The notes under the pieces were generated by a model, which worked only from the letters and a program-made list of their open reading frames with translations, made no database searches and was not told where the DNA came from. This document shows positions 37,901-45,539 of a DNA stretch of 64,000 nt, piece by piece. How positions within the stretch are numbered: the stretch's first letter is position 1; each line of letters begins with the position of its first letter. Source of the DNA: Saccharothrix algeriensis (lineage in GTDB: Bacteria; Actinomycetota; Actinomycetes; Mycobacteriales; Pseudonocardiaceae); assembly GCF_016907655.1 (NCBI RefSeq), contig NZ_JAFBCL010000001.1, positions 4,188,001 to 4,252,000 on the forward strand, written 5' to 3'. The translations under genes and the position numbers were made by a program.

Positions 37901-38684
37901 GCGCCAGCACCGCCACCTGCCCCAGGAACGGCAGCGCGGTCAGCGTCGCCGTCGGCCTGGCCGCCAGGCGGGCCGCCCGCATCCGCTCGGCGAACAGCGC
38001 CTTCGCCCGCGACTCCAGCCGCGCGACCTCGCGGGCCTCCTGCCCGAAGCCCTTCACCACGCGCACGCCGGTGACCGTCTCCTCGACGTGCTGCGCCACG
38101 TCCGCCGCGCGCTGCTGCGCCGACCAAGTGGCAGGGAACAGCGTGAGCCGGCTGCGCGCGGCCACCACCGCCACCGCGGGCACCACGGCCAGCGCGATCA
38201 GCGTCAGCAGCGGGGACAGCCAGAACATCGCCACCAGCGCCGCCACGGCGAACACCACCGTGCCGAACGCCAGCGGCGTCATCGACAGCAGGCTGTTGAC
38301 CAGCTGGAGGTCGGTGATGGAGCGGGACACGACCTGGCCGGTGCGCAGCGCGTCCTGCTTGGGGCCGTCCAGCCGCTGCACCGCGCCGAACACGGCCTGG
38401 CGCAGGTCGTGCTGGACGTCCACGGCCAGCCGCCCGCCCAGGAACCGCCGCGCGAACGCCGTGCCGAAGGTCAGCAGCTCCAGCCCGACCAGCACGGCCG
38501 CCAGCACGGCCAGCCGGTCCGTGCGGCCGGCCACCGCGTCGTCCACGGCGGCCTTGATCAGCAGCGGCGAGACCGCCTGGAGGCCCACCCCGACCACGGC
38601 GGCCAGCACCGACCACACCACCAGCGGCCGGTGCTGCCAGCACGCTGCGGCGAGCCTGCGGATCCATCCCTCGGGGTGCGTCAC
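34935..38684 (-). CDS. Fused ABC exporter (TMD-NBD-TMD-NBD)
   Basis: This 1249-aa protein joins two half-transporters. Half 1 has six spans in residues about 20-310 and an ATPase with Walker A GTAGSGKST (near 370), signature LSGGQRQRV and Walker B LVLDDATSAVD, where Asp replaces the catalytic Glu. Half 2 spans about 690-960, with Walker A GETGAGKST (near 1040), signature LSAGQRQLV and a normal LLLDEATAALD. One degenerate and one consensus site is the pattern of heterodimeric exporters such as TM287/288 and BmrCD, here in a single chain. An acidic, Gly/Arg-rich linker of about 100 residues joins the halves. Likely exports drugs or lipids. Start ATG at 38684. Confidence 0.93.
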   Translation of the reverse strand: MTHPEGWIRRLAAACWQHRPLVVWSVLAAVVGVGLQAVSPLLIKAAVDDAVAGRTDRLAVLAAVLVGLELLTFGTAFARRFLGGRLAVDVQHDLRQAVFGAVQRLDGPKQDALRTGQVVSRSITDLQLVNSLLSMTPLAFGTVVFAVAALVAMFWLSPLLTLIALAVVPAVAVVAARSRLTLFPATWSAQQRAADVAQHVEETVTGVRVVKGFGQEAREVARLESRAKALFAERMRAARLAARPTATLTALPFLGQVAVLALGGWLALRGEVSLGTFLAFAAYVANLVGPTRLLASLMVTAQLARAGVERVYELVDSQPDVVGGERDVPAGPVSVELAGVTFGYTRSEPVLSDVSLRVAPGETVAVVGTAGSGKSTVSLLLPRFYDVHAGAIRVGGVDVRELRLESLRQAVGVVFEEAFLFSDTIRANIAYGLPDASDAQVEAAARAAEAHSFIAALPAGYDTVVGERGLTLSGGQRQRVALARALLSDPRVLVLDDATSAVDPATEAAIHRTLAEVTASRTTILVAHRRSSLALADRIAVLDAGEVVDVGTHAELTGRCPLYRELLAGPGEAIEQADPRAGADLEPGPDGTTPELWPESDEDEVAVRAANRAVGPARVARGGGRGGGGTSALLGGTPPTPELLERVRALPPAREEPDLRGEDPRAPDPGFRLRTLLRPVRWTMLGVGGLLLVDSALAVLLPNLVRLGVDQGVVGGATGRLWLACAIGLVLVGLGWASSAAGAVVTSRVGERLLYLLRVRSYAHLQRLGLDYYEREMAGRIMTRMTTDVDALSSFLQTGLTTFVISVLTVVGIAVALVVTDASLALVALAVLPVLAVATVVFQRLSSRAYAEARERVSAVNADLQENVSGLRVSQAYTREARSARAFAERSDAYRRSRIRAQRYIATYFPFLALLSGVAQAAILVVGAYRVADGTLSPGVLMAFVLYLGLFFAPLYQLSGVFDGYQQARVGLTRIGDLLRTPTSVPPAADPVPVARLRGEVELRDVEFRYPGTTRPALTGVSLRVAPGETVALVGETGAGKSTLVKLVARFYDVTGGAVLVDGVDVRSYDLSAFRQRLGVVPQEAHLFGGDVAENVAYGRASATAGDVERAVRAVGALPAVAALPHAFRQQVGERGQALSAGQRQLVALARAELVQPDLLLLDEATAALDPATESAVLAAGDHLAEARTTFVVAHRLATAARADRIVVLDQGRIVEQGTHADLLAAGGHYARLWSHSVGEPEAAGHPGR

Positions 38685-38732
38685 GAGATCCAGATTAGGT
38701 GCGGGGTCCGACAGGGTCGGGGTGGCGAAGCT

Positions 38733-38770
38733 GAGAGGGCCGTCTCCGATCCTCAGGAGACGGCCCTCTC
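38733..38770. terminator. Strong hairpin terminator
   Basis: A perfect 15-bp stem (38733-38747 with 38756-38770, 8-nt loop) lies 17 nt after the stop of the minus-strand ABC-2 permease gene and upstream of the exporter start, so it ends the ABC-2 operon. Confidence 0.8.
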
Positions 38771-38786
38771 GGTCGGATTCGGCGGA

Positions 38787-39662
38787 TCAGGTGATGTCCT
38801 TGCGCTGCGTGACGGCCCAGCCGCCCAGGAAGAACAGCGCCGTCCACACCATGAAGATCAACCCGCTCAGCCACCAGTCGAACGCGCCCAGCGCGCCCGC
38901 GATCGCCCGCAGCACCTCTTCCAGCTCCTCGGGCACCACGCCCGCCGTGGACAGGAACAGCGAGGAGGCCACCGAGCCGGTCAGGCCGTTCACCGAGCCG
39001 TTGGGCAGGAAGCCGATCAGCTCCGGCAGGCCCTGCGTGCTGACCACCAGCTGGATGCCGTTCTCGATGATCAGCATGTAGAGCACCAGCACCACGGTCG
39101 TGCCGATGGGGCTGGTCATCAGCGCGCCGACGCCCACGCCGAACACCGTCATCAGCACCGACGACAGCACGCCGACGCCGGCCAGCGCCAGCCAGCCCGT
39201 CGCGTCCGGCAGCGCGCTGGAGTCGGAGGTGATCGCGATGCCGATGCTCACCGCCGCCACGATCGCCAGGCCGTAGATCGCGCCCCACAGCAGGTAGACG
39301 ACGAGCTTGGCGGTCAGCGCGGACACCCGGTTCGGCGCGGTCAGGAAGGTCGTGGTGATCGTCTTGCGGTTGATCTCGTTCGAGATCGCCAGGCCGCCGA
39401 AGATCATCGGGAAGATGGTCGCGATGTTGATGCTGCGCGCCATCCCGAACAGGGCGACCTGCCACTGCGCCGGGTCGATGCCCAGCAGGCGGGTCAGCTC
39501 CTCGGCGTCCGAGCTGCCGACCGCGTCCATGATGTTCTTGCCGACGAACCCCGTGCCCATCGCCCAGCCCAGGGCGATCAGCACGGTCGGGATCATCAGC
39601 CCCCACCACAGGCCCGTGGTGGTCGTCTTGCGGAACTCCGCCTTGACCAGGTTCCCCAGCAT
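38787..39662 (-). CDS. ABC-2 type permease
   Basis: The 291-aa membrane protein has six hydrophobic spans and begins MLGNLVKAEFRKTTTT, the amphipathic interface start typical of ABC-2 permeases. The segment FGGLAISNEINRKTITTTFLTAPNR is the coupling region conserved in this group. The ATG at 39662 shares one base with the stop of the ATPase gene (TGATG). Together they form an exporter of unknown substrate. Confidence 0.88.
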   Translation of the reverse strand: MLGNLVKAEFRKTTTTGLWWGLMIPTVLIALGWAMGTGFVGKNIMDAVGSSDAEELTRLLGIDPAQWQVALFGMARSINIATIFPMIFGGLAISNEINRKTITTTFLTAPNRVSALTAKLVVYLLWGAIYGLAIVAAVSIGIAITSDSSALPDATGWLALAGVGVLSSVLMTVFGVGVGALMTSPIGTTVVLVLYMLIIENGIQLVVSTQGLPELIGFLPNGSVNGLTGSVASSLFLSTAGVVPEELEEVLRAIAGALGAFDWWLSGLIFMVWTALFFLGGWAVTQRKDIT

Positions 39663-40957
39663 CACGCACCGCCCCCGAGTCCGCCCTGTCCCTGCCCCTG
39701 CTGGTAACCCGATGGCGGGTCCTGGTAGCCGGGTGGCGGCGCGGCGGGCAGCTGCGGCTGCTCGGGCTGCGCCGCCAGGCCGGGCTGCTCGGGCTGGTTC
39801 GGCTGCTGCTGGTAGCCCTGCTGGTGGCCCGGCTGCGGCTGGTAGCCCTGCTGGTGACCGGGCTGCGGCTGGTAGCCCTGCTGGTAGCCGGGCTGGTAGC
39901 CGGGCTGCTGCTGGTAGCCGGTCGGCTGCGGCAGGCCCTGCGGCGCGGACTGGTAGCCCGGCTGCTGGTAGCCCTGCTGGTAGCCCGGCGGCGGCGCGTA
40001 GTAGCCGCTGCCCGGCTGCTGCGGGCCCGCGTACTGGTTCGGCCCCGAAGCCGTGTACTGGCCGTTGGTCAGCCGGAAGAACAGCTGCTCCAGGTCGGCC
40101 TTCTCCTCCTGGATGCCGTAGATCGACACGCCCGCCTTCAGCGCGGTGTCGGCGACCTGCCTGGCCTCGACCCCGGTGACGGCGATCCGCCCGTCCGGGG
40201 TCTGCTCGATCGCCGTGACGCCGTCCGCCTGCAGCGCCGCGACCAGCGCCGCCGCGTCCGACGGCTGCACCAGCACGCGGCCCTGCTGCTGGTCGCGCAG
40301 GTTGTCCAGCGGCCCGTAGTACATGGTCTGGCCGCGCGAGATGATGACCACCTGGTCGACGGTCTGCTCGACCTCGGCCAGCAGGTGGCTGGAGATCAGC
40401 ACCGTGCGCCCGCTGCGGGCGTAGGACTGGAGGAACGTCCGCAGCCACGCGATGCCCTCGGGGTCCAGCCCGTTCGACGGCTCGTCGAGCACCAGCACCT
40501 GCGGGTCGCCCAGCAGCGCGGTGGCCAGCGCCAGCCGCTGCTTCATGCCCAGCGAGAACCCGCCCACCCGGCGGTCGCCCGCCGCGCCCAGCCCGACCAG
40601 GTTCAGCACCTGGTCGGCCCGCGCGTCCGGCACGCCGATCGCCGCCGCGTACACCCGCAGGTGGTTGCGGGCCGAGCGCTTGGGGTGGAAGCCCTGCGCC
40701 TCCAGCACCGCGCCGACCACCCGCGCCGGGTTGCCCAGCTGGGTGAACGGCCTGCCGTTGATCAGACCGGTGCCCGCCGTGGGCGTCACCAGCCCGAGCA
40801 GCATGCGCAGGGTCGTCGTCTTGCCCGCCCCGTTGGGGCCGAGGAAGCCGGTCACCGACCCCGGTTCCACCGTGAAGCTCAGGTTCTGCACCGCTGCGAC
40901 CGGACCGAACTGCTTGGTCAAGTTCTGCACCACGATGCGGCCACTGCCGTCGTGCAC
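39662..40957 (-). CDS. ABC transporter ATPase with a long Gln/Gly/Tyr/Pro-rich tail
   Basis: Residues 1-300 are a normal DrrA/CcmA-type ATPase: Walker A GPNGAGKTT, signature FSLGMKQRLALATALLG, Walker B VLVLDEPSNGLDPEG and His switch ISSHLL. It drives the ABC-2 permease encoded next. The last 130 residues are quite different: low-complexity repeats of GYQQGYQ, QPQPGHQQGYQ and similar, with almost no charged residues, the composition of an intrinsically disordered or prion-like segment. GTG start follows GGGAGGGA. The tail is present in the same frame without interruption, so it is not a frameshift product. Confidence 0.9.
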   Translation of the reverse strand: MHDGSGRIVVQNLTKQFGPVAAVQNLSFTVEPGSVTGFLGPNGAGKTTTLRMLLGLVTPTAGTGLINGRPFTQLGNPARVVGAVLEAQGFHPKRSARNHLRVYAAAIGVPDARADQVLNLVGLGAAGDRRVGGFSLGMKQRLALATALLGDPQVLVLDEPSNGLDPEGIAWLRTFLQSYARSGRTVLISSHLLAEVEQTVDQVVIISRGQTMYYGPLDNLRDQQQGRVLVQPSDAAALVAALQADGVTAIEQTPDGRIAVTGVEARQVADTALKAGVSIYGIQEEKADLEQLFFRLTNGQYTASGPNQYAGPQQPGSGYYAPPPGYQQGYQQPGYQSAPQGLPQPTGYQQQPGYQPGYQQGYQPQPGHQQGYQPQPGHQQGYQQQPNQPEQPGLAAQPEQPQLPAAPPPGYQDPPSGYQQGQGQGGLGGGA

Positions 40958-40994
40958 GCGTCCCTCCCGAATGCTCTTCGGGCGCCATCCTGCC

Positions 40995-41381
40995 CTAGGA
41001 GGGTCGGTCGGGGAGGGCGTGTCGCGGTTTCGAGACCACGACCGGCAGCTCGGCGGTCACCTCCGCCTCGCGGGCGCGGGCGAACGGGCTGCGCAGCGGG
41101 CGCCGCCGCTCGCGGTGCGGCAGGCCCTCGCCGATCAGGTGCTGGTGCGCCATCGTCCACACCTGACAGGGCCACTTCCTGTGCCGCAGGACGCCGGGGC
41201 AGGCGCCGCAGCGGCCGTCGGGGTCGGGCTGGTGCACGGTGAGCAGCAGCCGCCAGCCGTCCGCGAGGCGGTTGATCTCCGCCCTGGCCAGCGGCACCAG
41301 CGCCTCGGCCGCGCCGCGCTCGGCGACTTCTTCCAGTTGGGTCAGCCGGTGCAGCACGGCGGCGCGCAGCGTCTCGTCCAC
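40995..41381 (-). CDS. Hypothetical protein with a CxxC...C zinc-ribbon-like centre (128 aa)
   Basis: I do not recognise this family by name. The first 45 residues form an amphipathic helix pair, followed by DGRCGACPGVLRHRKWPCQVW, where Cys-x-x-Cys, His and a later Cys could bind zinc, then a basic helix (RERRRPLRSPFARARE). It starts at a GTG one nucleotide after the stop of the 60-aa gene upstream and ends 37 nt before the ABC ATPase start, so all may be cotranscribed. Confidence 0.6.
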   Translation of the reverse strand: MDETLRAAVLHRLTQLEEVAERGAAEALVPLARAEINRLADGWRLLLTVHQPDPDGRCGACPGVLRHRKWPCQVWTMAHQHLIGEGLPHRERRRPLRSPFARAREAEVTAELPVVVSKPRHALPDRPS

Positions 41382-41382
41382 G

Positions 41383-41565
41383 TCACATCCTGTCGGCGGC
41401 TCGGTCCAGCAGGCGGTGCAGCCGGCGGGTCTGCGTGACCGACATCACGGCCGACTCGCCCGGCGGGGCCACCAGCAGCACCCGGTCGTCCTCGACCAGG
41501 ACGGTCATCGAGCGATCCCGTCCGAAGGGGTCGTGGCAGTCGATCCAACCCTGAGGTTCAGCCAT
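41383..41565 (-). CDS. Small hypothetical protein (60 aa)
   Basis: ATG at 41565 has a GGAG site about 6 nt upstream. The product begins MAEPQGWIDCHDPFGRDRS and forms a short beta hairpin-like part (MTVLVEDDRVLLVAPPGESAVMS) and a C-terminal helix. I do not recognise it. The next gene starts one nucleotide after its stop, so the two are almost certainly translated together. Confidence 0.6.
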   Translation of the reverse strand: MAEPQGWIDCHDPFGRDRSMTVLVEDDRVLLVAPPGESAVMSVTQTRRLHRLLDRAADRM

Positions 41566-41874
41566 GTGCGCTCCGATCGGAGGTGTTGGCGGCGCGTGGG
41601 CGGGGCCACGCGAGGGTGGACGACCCGCGGTGCGGCGGCGGGGGCCCGCTCTGTCCATCGGCCGACCGGCCGCCGTGACTTACCCGTTACGCATCGAATT
41701 CACCCTTTTGCTTGAGAGTGGACACGGGCAGTTGTCCACCGGGTAAAGATCTGTGTGTCAGATGGCCGGGGCTGCTGTGCACGGCGACCGGTGGCCCGCT
41801 AGGATTGCCGTGCGGCCCGCTCCCAGTGACCCCCAGGCTGGTTGAGCGGGCCGCCTTCACGTTTTCGCCGTCGA
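41566..41874. other. Intergenic region, promoter side of the small-protein pair
   Basis: About 310 bp without a supported gene. It includes an AT-richer stretch at 41690-41760, probably promoter DNA, with a short dyad GTGGACA/TGTCCAC at 41719-41740. Confidence 0.4.
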
Positions 41875-41922
41875 ACGCGGCAAGGGGCGCCCACCGTCGA
41901 CGGTGGGCGCCCCTTGCCGCGT
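41875..41922. terminator. Perfect 48-bp palindrome, ald terminator
   Basis: Every base from 41875 to 41922 pairs with its mirror position around GTCGAC at the centre. It starts 6 nt after the ald stop, the right place for a terminator of that minus-strand gene. The absence of any loop is unusual. Confidence 0.75.
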
Positions 41923-41928
41923 GTCGGC

Positions 41929-43035
41929 TCAGATGTCCAGCGGGGTGTGCGCGAGGCCGTGGGCCTCGGCCACCGGCAGGTTGGTCAGCAGGCCGTCGTG
42001 CGTGTTCAGGCCCAGCGAGAGGGGCTTGTCCGCGCGCAGCGCCGCTTCCCAGCCCTTGTCGGCCAGCGCCACGGCGTAGGGCAGCGTCACGTTGGTCAGC
42101 GCGTAGGTGGACGTGCGGGGCACCGCGCCGGGCATGTTGGCCACGCAGTAGAAGACCGACTCGTGCACCACGTAGGTGGGGTCGGCGTGCGTGGTGGCCC
42201 GCGAGTCGGCGAAGCAGCCGCCCTGGTCGATGGCGATGTCCACCAGCACCGAGCCGGGCTTCATCTGCGCCACCAGCTCGTTGCTGACCAGCTTCGGGGC
42301 CTTCGCGCCGGGCACCAGCACCGCGCCGATCACCATGTCCGCCTCGCGGACGGCCTGCTCGACGGAGAAGCGGGTGGACGTGACGGTGCGCAGCTGCCCG
42401 CGGTACAGGGCGTCGATGTGGCGCAGCCGGTCGACGTTGGTGTCCAGGATCTCCACGTCCGCGCCCAGGCCGACGGCGATGGTGGCCGCGTTCAGGCCCG
42501 CCACGCCGCCGCCGATCACGACGACCCGCGCCGGGTGCACGCCGGGCACGCCGCCGGGCAGCACGCCCCGGCCGCCGGACGGCTTCATCAGCGAGAACGC
42601 GCCCACCTGCGGCGCGAGGCGACCCGCGACCTCGGACATCGGGGCCAGCAGCGGCAGCGCGCCGCTGGGCGCCTGCACGGTCTCGTAGGCGATGGCGGTC
42701 GTGCCGGAGTCCAGCAGGGCCTGCGTCAACGGCTGGTCGGCGGCCAGGTGCAGGTAGGTGAACAGGACCTGGCCCTTGCGCAGCAGCGGGTACTCCCGCG
42801 CGATGGGCTCCTTCACCTTGAGGACCAGCTCGCCCTCGCCCCACACGTCCTCGGCGGTGGCCAGGACCTTCGCGCCGGCGGCCAGGTACTCGTCGTCGGT
42901 GATGGCCGACCCGAGGCCGGCGCCGGCCTCGACGAACACCTCGTGACCGCGCGTGGTCAGCTCGTGGGCGCCGGCGGGGGTCAGCGCGACGCGGTATTCG
43001 TGGTTCTTGATCTCGCGGGGTACTGAGATCCGCAC
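41929..43035 (-). CDS. ald: Alanine dehydrogenase
   Basis: The 368-aa protein reversibly deaminates L-alanine to pyruvate with NAD. Characteristic segments are [20 protein letters not shown] at the start, the catalytic Lys in [10 protein letters not shown] and His in YLHLAAD, the Rossmann loop [17 protein letters not shown] with ILDTN acidic strand, and the VDIAIDQGG motif. It is monocistronic, with a perfect palindromic terminator downstream, and divergent from the glycine riboswitch operon, so amino acid catabolism genes are clustered here. Start GTG at 43035 fits the family N-terminus. Confidence 0.97.
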   Translation of the reverse strand: MRISVPREIKNHEYRVALTPAGAHELTTRGHEVFVEAGAGLGSAITDDEYLAAGAKVLATAEDVWGEGELVLKVKEPIAREYPLLRKGQVLFTYLHLAADQPLTQALLDSGTTAIAYETVQAPSGALPLLAPMSEVAGRLAPQVGAFSLMKPSGGRGVLPGGVPGVHPARVVVIGGGVAGLNAATIAVGLGADVEILDTNVDRLRHIDALYRGQLRTVTSTRFSVEQAVREADMVIGAVLVPGAKAPKLVSNELVAQMKPGSVLVDIAIDQGGCFADSRATTHADPTYVVHESVFYCVANMPGAVPRTSTYALTNVTLPYAVALADKGWEAALRADKPLSLGLNTHDGLLTNLPVAEAHGLAHTPLDI

Positions 43036-43257
43036 GGTGGGGCTCCTTCAGCCGTTGTTAAGCCCCAAGCTCCGGTATCGACCCCCGCCTGTCATCGTGC
43101 CATCCGCACGAACCGGCACCGCGGTGGTTGTGCCGCGCGGACAACCCGCAGGAGGTCCGGACCACTCGGAACCCGCGTTGACACCCGTCGTGCCGGGGAC
43201 TTAGCGTGCTCGCGTTCGCCCAACTGAACATCGGCCGCGGTGCCCACCGGCACCGGA

Positions 43258-43462
43258 ACCCGAGCGGGAGAGCCTCCAGCGTCCGTGGAGCGCCGAAGGA
43301 GCAAGCACCCCGCACACTCTCAGGCAACGAGAACCGCTCGGGTGAGGCGACTCTGGAAAGCGTGCTCGCGCGCACCCACGGTGCAAGCCGGGTCCGATCG
43401 ACGGCGCAGCCGTCGTGACGCCGCGGCGAAGCTCTCAGGTCCCAGGACAGAGTGGGGACCCT
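43258..43462 (+). ncRNA. Tandem glycine riboswitch
   Basis: Two consecutive glycine aptamer-like units precede gcvH. The first (about 43261-43355) has GCGGGAGAG, then CGCCGAAGGAGCAA and CACTCTCAGGCAA, which are the conserved glycine aptamer core words, closing with CCGCTCG pairing to CGAGCGG. The second (about 43368-43462) has a divergent core, GCCGCGGCGAAGCTCTCAGG and a GGACAGAGTGGGGACC 3' end that resembles the conserved closing strand. The gcvH start follows by 28 nt. Glycine binding would switch on gcvH and sdaA expression. Confidence 0.9.
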
Positions 43463-43489
43463 GCCGGCGTGGACCGAGGAGCTGACGAC

Positions 43490-43870
43490 GTGACCTTTCC
43501 CGACAACCTGCTGTACACCCCCGAGCACGAGTGGGTCGACTGGGCGCCGGGCACCCAGGACCCCGTGGCGATCGGCATCACCTCCTACGCGACCGAGTCG
43601 CTGGGCGACATCGTGTTCGTCCAGCTGCCCGCGGTGGGCGAGCGCGTGCAGTCCGGCGAGGTGTGCGGCGAGCTGGAGTCCACCAAGTCGGTGAGCGACC
43701 TGTACGCCCCGGTCAGCGGCGAGGTGGTGGAGGTCAACGCGGCGGCGGCCGACGACCCGTCGCTGATCAACACCGACCCGTACGGCGCCGGCTGGCTGTT
43801 CAAGGTCGCCGTCGAGGACGCCTCGGGCCTGCTGACGGCCGCGAAGTACGCGGAACTGACCGGGGACTGA
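43490..43870 (+). CDS. gcvH: Glycine cleavage system H protein
   Basis: The 126-aa lipoyl carrier has the lipoylation site Lys in [14 protein letters not shown] and the family start [12 protein letters not shown]. It shuttles the aminomethyl group between P, T and L proteins. GTG at 43490 follows GAGGAG by about 9 nt. No gcvT or gcvP gene is nearby, so H protein is supplied from a separate glycine-controlled operon with serine deaminase. Confidence 0.96.
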   Translation: MTFPDNLLYTPEHEWVDWAPGTQDPVAIGITSYATESLGDIVFVQLPAVGERVQSGEVCGELESTKSVSDLYAPVSGEVVEVNAAAADDPSLINTDPYGAGWLFKVAVEDASGLLTAAKYAELTGD

Positions 43871-43875
43871 GCGCC

Positions 43876-45240
43876 GTGGCGATCAGCGTCTTCGACCTGT
43901 TCTCCGTCGGCATCGGGCCGTCCAGCTCGCACACGGTCGGCCCGATGCGCGCGGCGACGATGTTCGTGGCGCGGCTGGGCGACCGCGTGCGGTCGGTCGA
44001 CCGCGTCCACGTCCAGCTGTTCGGCTCGCTGGGCGCCACCGGCCACGGCCACGGCAGCCCCAAGGCCGTGCTGCTCGGGCTGGAGGGCCACCGGCCGGAG
44101 GAGGTCGACCCGGCGGCGGCCGACCTGCGGGTGCAGGAGGTCCGGGCGACGAACCGCCTGCGGCTCGGCGGTGTGCGGGAGATCCCGTTCACCGAGGACA
44201 CCGACCTGGTGATGCACCGCCGCAAGTCCCTGCCGCTGCACCCCAACGGCATGAGCTTCGCCGCCTACGCCGGGGGCGAGGTGGTCGACGAGGCCGTGTA
44301 CTACTCGGTCGGCGGCGGCTTCGTGGTCGACGAGACGGCCACCGGGGCGGACCGCATCAAGCCCGACGAGACACCGATCGCGTACCCGTTCAAGACCGGC
44401 GACGAGCTGCTGGCGCGCACCCGGGAGACCGGGTTGGCCATCAGCGAGGTCATGCTCGCCAACGAGACGTCGTGGCGCCCCGAGCAGGAGGTGCGCGACG
44501 GCCTGCTGCACATCTGGGGCGTGATGCAGCAGTGCGTCGAGCGCGGCTGCACGCAGTCCGGCGTGCTGCCGGGAGGTCTGAAGGTGCGGCGGCGGGCGGC
44601 CGAGATGCGCGAGCGGCTGGCCGCCGAGCACTTCGCCACCGACCCGCTGCGGATCATGGACTGGGTGACCCTGTTCGCCTTGGCGGTCAACGAGGAGAAC
44701 GCCGCCGGCGGCCGGGTCGTGACCGCGCCGACCAACGGGGCGGCCGGCATCGTGCCGGCGGTGCTGCACTACTACACCCGCTTCGTGCCGGGCGCGTCCG
44801 ACGAGGGCGTCGTGCGGTTCCTGCTCACGGCGGGCGCGGTCGGCGTGCTGTTCAAGGAGAACGCGTCGATCTCCGGCGCCGAGGTCGGGTGCCAGGGCGA
44901 GGTCGGCTCGGCGTGCTCGATGGCCGCCGGCGGGCTGGCCGAGGTGCTGGGCGGCACGCCGGAGCAGGTCGAGAACGCGGCCGAGATCGCCATGGAGCAC
45001 AACCTCGGGCTGACCTGCGACCCGATCGGCGGGCTGGTGCAGATCCCGTGCATCGAGCGGAACGCGCTGGCGTCGATCAAGGCGATCACGGCGGCGCGGA
45101 TGGCGCTGCGCGGGGACGGGTCGCACTTCGTGTCGCTGGACAAGGTCATCAAGACCATGCGGGAGACCGGCAAGGACATGAAGGTGAAGTATAAGGAGAC
45201 GGCACGCGGCGGGCTCGCGGTGAACGTCATCGAGTGCTGA
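43876..45240 (+). CDS. sdaA: L-serine ammonia-lyase (iron-sulfur type)
   Basis: The 454-aa single-chain serine deaminase starts with [24 protein letters not shown], typical of the beta-like domain. The alpha-like domain has the [4Fe-4S] ligands within CSMAAGG and [16 protein letters not shown], plus [14 protein letters not shown]. It converts L-serine to pyruvate and ammonia. It begins 5 nt after gcvH and is controlled by the same glycine riboswitch, so excess glycine, converted to serine by glycine cleavage plus serine hydroxymethyltransferase, can be drained to pyruvate. Confidence 0.96.
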   Translation: MAISVFDLFSVGIGPSSSHTVGPMRAATMFVARLGDRVRSVDRVHVQLFGSLGATGHGHGSPKAVLLGLEGHRPEEVDPAAADLRVQEVRATNRLRLGGVREIPFTEDTDLVMHRRKSLPLHPNGMSFAAYAGGEVVDEAVYYSVGGGFVVDETATGADRIKPDETPIAYPFKTGDELLARTRETGLAISEVMLANETSWRPEQEVRDGLLHIWGVMQQCVERGCTQSGVLPGGLKVRRRAAEMRERLAAEHFATDPLRIMDWVTLFALAVNEENAAGGRVVTAPTNGAAGIVPAVLHYYTRFVPGASDEGVVRFLLTAGAVGVLFKENASISGAEVGCQGEVGSACSMAAGGLAEVLGGTPEQVENAAEIAMEHNLGLTCDPIGGLVQIPCIERNALASIKAITAARMALRGDGSHFVSLDKVIKTMRETGKDMKVKYKETARGGLAVNVIEC

Positions 45241-45271
45241 GTTGGATTGCCCTCTGTGTTGGATTGCCCTC
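45241..45271. repeat. Two copies of a 14-bp direct repeat right after sdaA
   Basis: GTTGGATTGCCCTC occurs at 45241-45254 and 45258-45271, directly after the sdaA stop codon. Confidence 0.7.
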
Positions 45272-45314
45272 CTTCGTCGGGCGGCTCGGCCGCCTGGAGT
45301 CGGCGGCTCGCGGG

Positions 45315-45355
45315 GCGCCTCTTGCCGATCGAAGGGCGTGATCGGCAAGAGGCGC
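45315..45355. terminator. Hairpin terminator of the gcvH-sdaA operon
   Basis: A 16-bp perfect stem (45315-45330 with 45340-45355) with a 9-nt loop lies 75 nt after the sdaA stop. Confidence 0.7.
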
Positions 45356-45380
45356 GCCACGAACCACCGACGCGGCCTCG

Positions 45381-45422
45381 CGGTGGGGGAGCGAAGCGGT
45401 GGGGGAGCGAAGGTGGGGGAGT
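45381..45422. repeat. Tandem 16-bp repeat, about 2.6 copies
   Basis: The unit CGGTGGGGGAGCGAAG is repeated exactly at 45381-45396 and 45397-45412 and then partially. It lies in the leader region of the IMP dehydrogenase gene. Confidence 0.75.
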
Positions 45423-45539
45423 CCGCGGTGGTGTGAGTGATCGTCGGGCGCGCGAGTCGTTAGGATGCCTGGCCACGGTCGCACGTGGGTGCGATTCCGG
45501 GCCGGCCGAGGTGTCCGGCCGCCTGCCGGAGGGAAGTCA

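Noticed and set aside
34650..39707. A 1685-codon open frame on the plus strand opposite the ABC exporter
   Set aside because: It is antisense to the clearly conserved exporter and ABC-2 genes and encodes only His/Arg/Gln/Pro-rich repeats; long antisense frames are normal at this GC content.
41719..41745. DnaA-box-like TTGTCCACC and dyad
   Set aside because: Only a single near match to TTGTCCACA; no cluster of boxes or dnaA/dnaN neighbours, so not an origin.
45470..45539. tRNA-like or cobalamin-like sequence (GGGTGCGATTCCGGGCC) upstream of the IMP dehydrogenase gene
   Set aside because: The segment has a T-loop-like word but no acceptor stem or anticodon arm, and no cobalamin aptamer core.
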